Positions 15,982-22,880 of a stretch of DNA of 64,000 nt are shown in pieces. Position numbers and translations under genes: made by a program. How positions within the stretch are numbered: the first letter of the stretch is position 1; the number at the start of each line of letters is the position of its first letter. The notes under the pieces are model-generated. The model searched no databases and was not told the origin of the DNA. It was given only the letters and a program-made list of their open reading frames with translations. Origin of the DNA: Bradyrhizobium sp. (GTDB lineage: Bacteria; Pseudomonadota; Alphaproteobacteria; Rhizobiales; Xanthobacteraceae); assembly GCF_030646015.1 (NCBI RefSeq), contig NZ_JAUSLT010000140.1:1-64000 (forward strand), written 5' to 3'.

Positions 15982-17271
15982 TTACCGCACTGCGAACGGC
16001 GCCTGATAGGGCCTGCCGAACGGCACGCCGTTGATCACGGTCTGCACCGGTTTGAGCAGCGCCTTGCCGTCGCGCTTGTTGTTGCGGGTATCGACGAACG
16101 AGGCCGGCCCCTCCACCAGTTCCATGACCGCGACGTCGGCGGGCGCCCCGATCTGCAGCGTGCCGAGCTTCGGCGCCCGGTTGATGATTTTGGCCGGCGT
16201 CGCCGTCGCCATCGTCACCACCTGCTCCAGCGAAAAGCCCAGCGCCATGAACTTGCTCATGACGTTCGGAAGGTACGGCATGCCCGGCGAATTGGCGGAA
16301 TAGACGTGGATGTCGGACGAGATGACATCGGGCGCGCAGCCACCGGGAATCGCCACTTGGGCGACGGTGAAATCAAAGCTGCCACCGCCATGGCCGACAT
16401 CGAACATCACACCGCGCTGCTTGGCGGCGAGCGCTGCCGGCAATAGCTTGCCGTCCTGCACGATGTTGGTGAAGACGCCCGCGATGTTCGGCGCACCGGA
16501 ATAGGCGTGGGTCAGCACGTCGCCGGGCCGCAGCAGATCGAGTATCTGCGACATCAGCTCCTTGGTTTCGACGCCGCCGATATGCACCATCATCTTGGCC
16601 GGCCAGCCGCATTTCTCGCAGGCCTGGATCGCCCGCTTCAGCGGCTCCAGGCCGTGCTTGGCGATCACATTCTCCGACATCCGCACCTTGACCCCGAGCA
16701 GGAAATCCTGGTTTTCCGCCAGCGCCATGGCGCAGGCTTCCATCTGGGCGTGGTCGATATTGTAGAGTTCGGCGACCGGGAATCCTGACAGCCCATGATT
16801 GGCGATGTGGACGAATGCATAGATCCGCGTCCGCGACTGCGCCACGATGTAACGGCGCAACGCCGCGAGGTTGTTGACGCCGGCATCGCCGGCCGAAACC
16901 GTGGTGGTCGTGCACTGAAACTGCGCCAGTTCGTCGGCGGGAATCCCGATCGCCGAGCCATAGGGGTAAACGTGGCTGTGCAGGTCGATCAGGCCGGGCG
17001 TCACCAGTTTACCCGATGCGTCCAGCGTCTTCGCCGCGCGCGCGGCCGGAATCTCCGTCTCGATCGCCTCGATCATGCCCCAGCGAATACCGATATCGCG
17101 TTTTCCCCGCAGCGACTGGCTGGGATCGAGCACGTCGCCGCCCTTGATGACGAGGTCGAATTTGTCGTTCGGACCCATCGCGGCACTGGCCGAATTGGTG
17201 TAGCGCGGGGACAGCGCCGCGGCGGCCGCCCCGGTTAGCGCAAGGAAATTCCGGCGTGACAATGCGGTCAT
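15982..17271 (-). CDS. Tat-exported amidohydrolase (dihydroorotase-like metalloenzyme)
   Basis: The 429-residue protein starts with a twin-arginine signal, SRRNFLALTGAAAAAL, and an Ala-x-Ala cleavage site near residue 31. The amidohydrolase core follows: VTPGLIDLHSHVYPYG (metal HxH), LGVKVRM with the likely carboxylated lysine, MMVHIGG, HAYSG, and ISSDIHVYS with the catalytic aspartate. It belongs to the COG3964 amidohydrolase/deacetylase group, whose members hydrolyse cyclic amides or N-acyl amino acids. Export to the periplasm is unusual for a metabolic amidohydrolase and hints at scavenging. ATG at 17271 is followed directly by the Tat motif, which fixes the start. Confidence 0.85.
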   Translation of the reverse strand: MTALSRRNFLALTGAAAAALSPRYTNSASAAMGPNDKFDLVIKGGDVLDPSQSLRGKRDIGIRWGMIEAIETEIPAARAAKTLDASGKLVTPGLIDLHSHVYPYGSAIGIPADELAQFQCTTTTVSAGDAGVNNLAALRRYIVAQSRTRIYAFVHIANHGLSGFPVAELYNIDHAQMEACAMALAENQDFLLGVKVRMSENVIAKHGLEPLKRAIQACEKCGWPAKMMVHIGGVETKELMSQILDLLRPGDVLTHAYSGAPNIAGVFTNIVQDGKLLPAALAAKQRGVMFDVGHGGGSFDFTVAQVAIPGGCAPDVISSDIHVYSANSPGMPYLPNVMSKFMALGFSLEQVVTMATATPAKIINRAPKLGTLQIGAPADVAVMELVEGPASFVDTRNNKRDGKALLKPVQTVINGVPFGRPYQAPFAVR

Positions 17272-17583
17272 GGCAAACCTCCCCCTGATATTGTTTTTAT
17301 CGGTGGATGATGCTCCGGACACAGGCGTTGCGCAAGCCACACCGGCAATGGGCATTCGCCCACGCCAGCCTCGATACTCAGTGGCCACTCGGCACATCGA
17401 CCGGAGAGCCGCTGCGCGCGGACCGATTCCGCGGGTGCTGTCGCGAAAAGATCGATGCCCGTCGCAACGGATGCGCGCAACATGCGTTAACCGTGGCGGA
17501 ATGGCTGTTCAGAACTCTCTTCGGGTTCCCCCGGAACATTCTTCGCGATGCGATGTTTTATTCCCGCTCAACCGGAGGAAAGC
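17272..17583. other. 312-bp divergent intergenic region
   Basis: This region separates the amidohydrolase from the His-rich peptide gene. Apart from the EcfG-like promoter near 17533 and the strong ribosome-binding site before 17584, no gene, repeat or operator was recognised. Confidence 0.5.
17533..17557 (+). promoter_or_regulatory. Possible EcfG-type (general stress) promoter
   Basis: GGAAC (17533-17537), a 16-base spacer and TGTT (17554-17557) resemble the alphaproteobacterial EcfG pattern GGAAC-N16/17-CGTT with one mismatch in the -10. It is placed ~26 bases before the His-rich gene start. A chance match is possible. Confidence 0.35.
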
Positions 17584-17817
17584 ATGAAGAAATTTGCATT
17601 AATGATCGCGGCGCTCGCCACCATCTTCATGGCGGCACCGTCGTCGAATGCCGACGCGCAGACCGTCGTCATCAAGCGCGGCGGCCATCATCACGGCGGC
17701 TATCATCGCGGACACGGCGCCCGCGCCCAGATACACCGCCCCCATCGCGGCTATCACCGCGGCCGTGGCCATGGCAGCAAGGTCATCGTGATCAAGAAGC
17801 GCCATCATCACTATTGA
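17584..17817 (+). CDS. Secreted histidine/glycine-rich small protein
   Basis: The 77-residue precursor has a signal peptide (about 1-26, ending ADAQ). The mature part of ~51 residues has about 12 His plus many Gly/Arg/Lys in HHHGGYHRGHG, RPHRGYHRGRGHG and KKRHHHY segments. Such low-complexity exported peptides can bind metals such as Ni, Zn or Cu, or act as structural basic peptides; no function is established. AACCGGAGGAAAGC before the ATG is a strong translation signal, and a clear terminator follows the stop, so this is a monocistronic gene. Confidence 0.75.
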   Translation: MKKFALMIAALATIFMAAPSSNADAQTVVIKRGGHHHGGYHRGHGARAQIHRPHRGYHRGRGHGSKVIVIKKRHHHY

Positions 17818-17829
17818 GGCGAGACGACA

Positions 17830-17854
17830 ATGGCCCCGCGAGGGGCCATTTTTC
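17830..17854 (+). terminator. Intrinsic terminator after the His-rich gene
   Basis: TGGCCCC and GGGGCCA form a 7-bp GC-rich stem with a CGCGA-like loop, followed by a TTTTT run. It begins 13 bases after the stop codon at 17817. Confidence 0.85.
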
Positions 17855-17883
17855 GTTAGCGATAAGGCAAACGACGAGCTCTT

Positions 17884-18017
17884 CCCTTCTCCCCTTGTGG
17901 GAGAAAGTGGCGCGGACGCAGTCCGCGCCGGATGAGGGGTTCTCGCGAACCCAAGAACCCCTCACCCGTCGCCTCACTTCGTGAGGCGCCACCCTCTCCC
18001 ACAAGGGGAGAGGGTAA
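17884..18017. repeat. ~135-bp palindromic repeat, copy A
   Basis: The outer arms ccttctccccttgtgggag and ctcccacaaggggagagg enclose gcgcggacgcagtccgcgcc, gatgaggggt, acccctcaccc and gcctcacttcgtgaggc hairpins. The same element occurs in the opposite orientation at 36178-36311. It separates the His-rich gene from the convergent aldo/keto reductase. Confidence 0.85.
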
Positions 18018-18023
18018 GAAACA

Positions 18024-18842
18024 TCAATCCCACACCGGCGCGAAGCCGGGATTGACGCAGCGTCTGTCTTTCGGCAGCGCCGCGATGGCTTTCATGTCTT
18101 CATCATCAAGCCCGATATTCTGCGCGTCGAGATTGGCCTGCTGGCTTTCGGCGCGTGACGCTTTCGGGATCGCGGCGACGCCGTCCTGATCGAGCAGCCA
18201 TTTCAGCGCCACCTGGGCTGCGCTGGCGCCATGCTTGCGGCCGATCGCCATCAGCGTCGGGTCCGACGCCACCCTGCCCTGCGCCAGCGGGCAATAGGCC
18301 ACCAGCGGGATGGCTTTGGCGGCGAGATACTGGCGCAGCGGCGTCTGGTCGAGCATCACATGATATTCGACCTGGTTGCAGGCGATCGGCGCCTTGATGT
18401 CCTCGACCACGGTCTTGAGCAGCGCGAGGTTGAAATTGGCGACGCCGATGGCGCGGGTGAAGCCTTCCTGTTTCAGCATGGCCAGGGTTTCGAACATCGC
18501 CGGCAGGTTCATGCGCTTCGACGGCCAGTGCACGAGATAAAGATCGACGTGGTCGAGCTTCAGCTTCTTCAGGCTGGCGTCGAAGGCGTGGCGGATGCCA
18601 TCCGGCGCGAGATTTTCATGCCAGACCTTGGTGGTGACGTGCAGGTCTTCCCGCGCCACACCGGAGGCGGCGATGGCATCGCCAATGGCTTCCTCGTTGC
18701 CGTACATTTCCGCGGTGTCGATATGCCGGTAGCCGAGGCCGAGCGCGCCTTCGACAGCCACGCGGCAGGCATCGCCCTGCAGGCGAAAGGTGCCGAGGCC
18801 AAGCCGCGGCAGGCGGATGCCCTGGGTTTGCAGATATTCCAT
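18024..18842 (-). CDS. Aldo/keto reductase (2,5-diketo-gluconate reductase-like)
   Basis: The 272-residue NADPH-dependent TIM-barrel oxidoreductase carries the AKR catalytic set: Asp and Tyr in DTAEMYGNEEAIG, Lys in TTKVWHENL and His in YLVHWPS. IPKASRAE near residue 235 is the NADPH-binding block. It resembles prokaryotic AKR5-type reductases of small aldehydes and ketones. ATG follows GTCAGGAGCACTCC. No operon partner is visible; the physiological substrate is unknown. Confidence 0.9.
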   Translation of the reverse strand: MEYLQTQGIRLPRLGLGTFRLQGDACRVAVEGALGLGYRHIDTAEMYGNEEAIGDAIAASGVAREDLHVTTKVWHENLAPDGIRHAFDASLKKLKLDHVDLYLVHWPSKRMNLPAMFETLAMLKQEGFTRAIGVANFNLALLKTVVEDIKAPIACNQVEYHVMLDQTPLRQYLAAKAIPLVAYCPLAQGRVASDPTLMAIGRKHGASAAQVALKWLLDQDGVAAIPKASRAESQQANLDAQNIGLDDEDMKAIAALPKDRRCVNPGFAPVWD

Positions 18843-19008
18843 GGAGTGCTCCTGACGACTTGAAACCGCCGGATCGGCAAGCCGCGATGCCGCTTGATGG
18901 AAGGGCGGTTTAGGGAAAGTCGGTTGAAGGATAATCTAGGACACCGGGCGCGCTGTTTGATAGCCTGCCCGCCAGCCAAACTGCAAATCGGGATCGGGTC
19001 GCATAGCA

Positions 19009-19143
19009 ATGAGAATGGGCAACGCGCTACAACGATGGCTGGATTCCCACGGACTGCTTGCGATCGCCGCCGGCGTCCTCGGCGTGATCACGGTGCTGTC
19101 CGTGCTGCTGGTGCTCGCCGGCTATCTGTTCGTGGCGCCCTGA
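19009..19143 (+). CDS. Small single-pass membrane peptide
   Basis: This 44-residue reading frame begins MRMGNALQRWLDSHG and continues with a ~24-residue hydrophobic helix (LLAIAAGVLGVITVLSVLLV) ending AGYLFVAP. The composition is that of a real transmembrane segment. A second ATG lies 6 bases in. No strong ribosome-binding site is seen and no homologue is recognised, so it is a tentative small protein. Confidence 0.4.
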   Translation: MRMGNALQRWLDSHGLLAIAAGVLGVITVLSVLLVLAGYLFVAP

Positions 19144-19174
19144 TACGCGTGCGCCTGACCACGGCCAGGCCGGG

Positions 19175-19567
19175 TCACTTCCAGTTGCAGATGGCGCCTG
19201 ACTTGCACGGCCACACCTGAATCCGCGTATCGGATGCCTGCGCATCGAGCGGGTTGCCGTGCCGCCGGGCCAATTTCGTGCGCGAGGCCCCGCGCGGTTT
19301 GTCCACAGTCTGATGCGCGACATGGGTTTTCGCCGGGATGCCGCGTGCGACACGGGCTGACGGCGCCGGGATGGCGCGTTCGGCGCGCGCCTCGATCCGG
19401 ACCGGCGCGAATTGCGTGGCGGGTCCCAGTGGTTTTGGCGAAAGCACCGCCTTGGAGAGGTCGAGAGTGAGCAGCTCGCCCGGACGGTATTCGTCCGCGG
19501 CCGACATACCGCTCCATGCCACCAGCATGGCGCCGAGGATAGCAGCGAAAATCTTGTTCAGGCCCAT
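19175..19567 (-). CDS. Small secreted protein of unknown function
   Basis: The 130-residue protein has a signal peptide (about 1-24, ending MSAA). The mature basic, Pro/Ala-rich stretch ends with two cysteines (PCKSGAICNWK) that could form a disulphide. ATG at 19567 follows AGGAGGCTCGC, a near-consensus site, which supports translation. No domain is recognised. It lies ~125 bp upstream of the tonB stop region on the opposite side of a gap, not obviously part of the heme operon. Confidence 0.65.
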   Translation of the reverse strand: MGLNKIFAAILGAMLVAWSGMSAADEYRPGELLTLDLSKAVLSPKPLGPATQFAPVRIEARAERAIPAPSARVARGIPAKTHVAHQTVDKPRGASRTKLARRHGNPLDAQASDTRIQVWPCKSGAICNWK

Positions 19568-19692
19568 GCGAGCCTCCTGAAATACCCGAAAAGAACCCTA
19601 CACCCCATTTAGGAAGTGCGGCGGGTAAGTCCAGCCGTTATTGGCCGGCAAGGTTACCGGGCCGGTTCCCTTTTTCGGGAACAATTCGCGTG

Positions 19693-20529
19693 CTAGCGGA
19701 CCGAAAACTGGATCGGCACGCTAAAACTCATCGAGGCCTGCTTCATATCGGGCGGGAACGCCGGGAACGGCTGAGCGCGGCGCACCATCGCCAGCGTCTC
19801 GGCATCGAGTGCCGCGTGGCCGGACGATCCCCCGAGCCCGCTCGACAATACCTGGCCGCTACGACTGAGGCTGAAACGCAGGCGCGAGACACCCTGCTGG
19901 CCGGCGGCCTTTGCCGCGGGCGGATATTGCTTGAAGCGCTGCAGATGCGCCGCGACCATCTGGTTATAGGAGGCTACCGCGGCAGCGCTCGCCCCCGCGC
20001 TGATGGCGGAAGCTGCCGGCGCCTGCCTTTCGGCCCGGGGCGTCGCGGTGGTGCGCGGCGCCGGCGGGGCCTCCGTCGGCTTCCTGGCTTCCTTGCGAAC
20101 CGGCCTCGGTTTCTCCTGCACGGGCTTCGCGGGGTCCGGGACGATCCTGGCGGGCTCGGGTTTCGGCGGCGCCGGCTCCGGCTTCGCTTCGGGCGGCGCC
20201 TCGACTTCGGGTGTCAGTTGCGGCGGGGTCGCTTCGAGTTGTTCCCGCACCGTCTCCGGCGTCGCCTGCTCGACCGGCGGCGAGGCGTCGGCCGCCTGCA
20301 TCTCGGGCCCCGGCGCGATATCCATCGGCGTCGGCTGCGGCGACGCCGTCACCGGCGCCATGTCCACCAGGATGGTCGGGATCATCACCCCCGGCGGCGG
20401 CCGCTGCGTGTACCAGGCCATGCCGAGCGCGATCAGCGCCGCATGCGCTGATACGATCAGGGTCGCGGAGGTGCCCCAGCGCAGCGCCCCGTTCGCGTCG
20501 GATGTGTCGTGCAGAACGAAAGCGTTCAT
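19693..20529 (-). CDS. tonB: TonB-family energy transducer
   Basis: The 278-residue protein has an N-terminal membrane anchor (about residues 18-40), a long Pro/Glu/Ala-rich periplasmic spacer (about 55-180), and a C-terminal TonB domain with YNQMVAAHLQRFKQYPPAAK, GVSRLRFSLSRSGQVLSSGL and QPFPAFPPDM. It transmits proton-motive force to outer-membrane receptors, here most likely HmuR. ATG at 20529 lies 15 bases downstream of the exbD stop; an in-frame TTG at 20544 is less likely. It is the last gene of the hmuR-hmuD-hutX-exbB-exbD-tonB row. Confidence 0.9.
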   Translation of the reverse strand: MNAFVLHDTSDANGALRWGTSATLIVSAHAALIALGMAWYTQRPPPGVMIPTILVDMAPVTASPQPTPMDIAPGPEMQAADASPPVEQATPETVREQLEATPPQLTPEVEAPPEAKPEPAPPKPEPARIVPDPAKPVQEKPRPVRKEARKPTEAPPAPRTTATPRAERQAPAASAISAGASAAAVASYNQMVAAHLQRFKQYPPAAKAAGQQGVSRLRFSLSRSGQVLSSGLGGSSGHAALDAETLAMVRRAQPFPAFPPDMKQASMSFSVPIQFSVR

Positions 20530-20544
20530 GTCAGTTCTTGCCAA

Positions 20545-20997
<453 letters not shown>

Positions 20998-21000
20998 GAT

Positions 21001-21804
21001 CTACTCCGCGGCCCGCGATAGGCGAAAGCCGCGGCGGTCGCCTTCCCTTGATATCAGCAGCATCACCTGCACCGAGGCGTCGCCGAGCAGCGCGCGGTAG
21101 GCCCCGATCGAGCGTCCGAGACGATTGTAGATCACGACCGCCGGAATCGCCGCGACCAGGCCGAGTGCGGTCGCCAGCAGCGCTTCGGCGATGCCCGGCG
21201 CCACCACCGCGAGATTCGTGGTCTTCGCTTCGGAGATGCCGATGAAGGCATTCATGATGCCCCACACCGTGCCGAACAGGCCGACGAAGGGGGCTGTGGC
21301 GCCGATGGTGGCGAGCACGCCGGTGCCGCGCGCGATCCGGCGCGACATCGCGGCCTCGACCCGCTCCAGCCGCAGCACGATGCGTTCCTTGAAGCCGTCG
21401 TCGGTCCCGCCGTCGGACAGGCTGGCCTCGCGCGCCGCGGACTGGATGATCTGCGCGACGGCGTCGCGGCCGTCGCGGCTGTCATGCCCGGCATCGGCCA
21501 GCAGGCGCTCGCTCTCGAGCTGGGCCAGCCTGCGCTTCGCGATCGATGTCGCGCGGCTGATCTCGATGGTCTTGGCCAGCCATACCGTCCAGGTGATCAG
21601 CGACGCCACGGCCAGCCCGGCCATGACCGCCTGCACCACGATATCCGCATTCACGAACATGCCCCACGGCGACAGGTTGCGCGGCAGCAGCACTTTATCG
21701 GTGGCAGCGACGCCCGCGCCGGGCAGCGAGGCTGCGCCGAACGCCATCAGGGCGACGGCTTTCCGGACCCGGCCGATGGTGGTGTCGATCGTGGTTGGCT
21801 GCAT
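21001..21804 (-). CDS. exbB: ExbB-type proton channel protein
   Basis: The 267-residue protein has three membrane helices (about 45-70, 150-175 and 190-215). The MotA/TolQ/ExbB core contains TIGATAPFVGLFGTVWGIMNAF and GIAEALLATALGLVAAIPAVV. A cleavable-looking N-terminal segment (to about residue 35) precedes it, as in the longer ExbB class. The open frame extends upstream, but the family-like start is ATG at 21804. It lies 40 bp downstream of hutX. Confidence 0.92.
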   Translation of the reverse strand: MQPTTIDTTIGRVRKAVALMAFGAASLPGAGVAATDKVLLPRNLSPWGMFVNADIVVQAVMAGLAVASLITWTVWLAKTIEISRATSIAKRRLAQLESERLLADAGHDSRDGRDAVAQIIQSAAREASLSDGGTDDGFKERIVLRLERVEAAMSRRIARGTGVLATIGATAPFVGLFGTVWGIMNAFIGISEAKTTNLAVVAPGIAEALLATALGLVAAIPAVVIYNRLGRSIGAYRALLGDASVQVMLLISREGDRRGFRLSRAAE

Positions 21805-21844
21805 GGGGCTGCTCCGCGAATGAGGCTGCGGCCTGGTTGGGCCT

Positions 21845-22360
21845 TCAGGCGATGGCGGGCGCGGCGATCTGCTCGGCCAGCGCCCTGAACCGTTCGAGCT
21901 GGTCCTGCCGCAACGCCCGGGTCTCGTCGCGTCCGACGAACACCTTGAACATGACGCCGCCATCGACATTGAGGAATGCGATGAACGCCGAGGACTTGCC
22001 CATGAACGGCCGCTCGACAAAGGCGACCGCGCCGCAGCGATCGTGCCGGAAGTGGCCGTGCAGGCCTTTCGGCTGCATCAGGTTGAAATAGCCGCGGCTT
22101 ATTTCGCCGGCCGGGATCGCGCCGGTGAATTCGAAGATCGCGTCGTCGGTGTGCACGATCAGCGTCACCTCGCCCCATTGCGCAACGTCCTGCATCGCGG
22201 CAACGAACGCGTCGCCGCGGCCGATCCGCACCATTTCCGCGGGCAGCGCCTCGATCACGGCGCGGGGCGCGATTTTTCGCTCCCGCGCCACGTCCTCGAT
22301 GACCGCACCCGGATTCTGCGCCATATGCGCCCTGAGGTCGGCGAGCTCCGTGCTCAACAT
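21845..22360 (-). CDS. hutX: Heme utilisation cytosolic carrier HutX
   Basis: The 171-residue protein belongs to the HutX/ChuX family, which binds heme after import and passes it on for degradation or use. Family blocks seen are VIEDVARERKIAPRAVIEALP, WGEVTLIVHTDDAIFEF, GYFNLMQPKGLHGHFRHD and SAFIAFLNVDGGVMFKVFVG. ATG at 22360 is chosen because AAGGAG lies 7 bases before it; a TTG at 22366 would overlap that spacing. It sits between the heme monooxygenase and exbB in the hmu row. Confidence 0.92.
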   Translation of the reverse strand: MLSTELADLRAHMAQNPGAVIEDVARERKIAPRAVIEALPAEMVRIGRGDAFVAAMQDVAQWGEVTLIVHTDDAIFEFTGAIPAGEISRGYFNLMQPKGLHGHFRHDRCGAVAFVERPFMGKSSAFIAFLNVDGGVMFKVFVGRDETRALRQDQLERFRALAEQIAAPAIA

Positions 22361-22405
22361 GGTCAACTCCTTGTGCTGGTCAATTTATTGTATCAGTCGC
22401 AGGGC

Positions 22406-22741
22406 TCAGGCCGCTGCGCTCGCTTTGCGCTCGCTCTGGATCACCTCGAACCCCTCGAATTTGGGGTGGCCGAGATAGACGCTTTCGCCGGTCTTGTTGT
22501 CGGCGCGGGCATGGGCGCGGCGGAATTCATCCGACCTGGTCCAGGCTTCGAACGCGGCCTTGTCGGCCCAGGTCGTGTGCGTCGAATACAGCGTATGGTC
22601 GTCGGCCACCGGACCCTTGAGGAGATGAAACTCGACGAAGCCGGCCATACTGCCGAGATAGGATTCGCGGGTCGCCCAGATCGTCTCGAAGGCCTTTTCG
22701 GAGCCGATCTTCACCTGGAAACGGTTCATTGCGATAAACAT
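22406..22741 (-). CDS. hmuD: Heme-degrading monooxygenase (HmuD/HmuQ type)
   Basis: The 111-residue antibiotic-biosynthesis-monooxygenase (ABM) fold protein starts MFIAMNRFQVKIGSEKAFE and contains HLLKGPVADDHTLYSTHTTW and an aspartate/histidine-rich helix. Small ABM proteins of this type (IsdG-like; HmuQ and HmuD in Bradyrhizobium) open the heme ring to free iron. CAGGAGAGTCTTG before the ATG supports this start over ones upstream. Gene context (hmuR on one side, hutX on the other) is decisive for the heme role. HmuQ and HmuD cannot be separated from sequence alone. Confidence 0.8.
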   Translation of the reverse strand: MFIAMNRFQVKIGSEKAFETIWATRESYLGSMAGFVEFHLLKGPVADDHTLYSTHTTWADKAAFEAWTRSDEFRRAHARADNKTGESVYLGHPKFEGFEVIQSERKASAAA

Positions 22742-22880
22742 CAAGACTCTCCTGCTGTGGGGCATCATCGCCCGATGGAACGAATGGGGTTGGTCGGCGA
22801 AACCAAAACGCGCCGAGGCCGCGCTGGGGACATCAGCGCGGCGCCGGAGCGATCAGTTCTGAAATTTCAGTCCGTCCGAT

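Noticed and set aside
14712..16034. 440-codon plus-strand frame across hpaD and the HTH gene
   Set aside because: Low-complexity composition, crosses an intergenic region and a regulator gene on the other strand; shadow frame.
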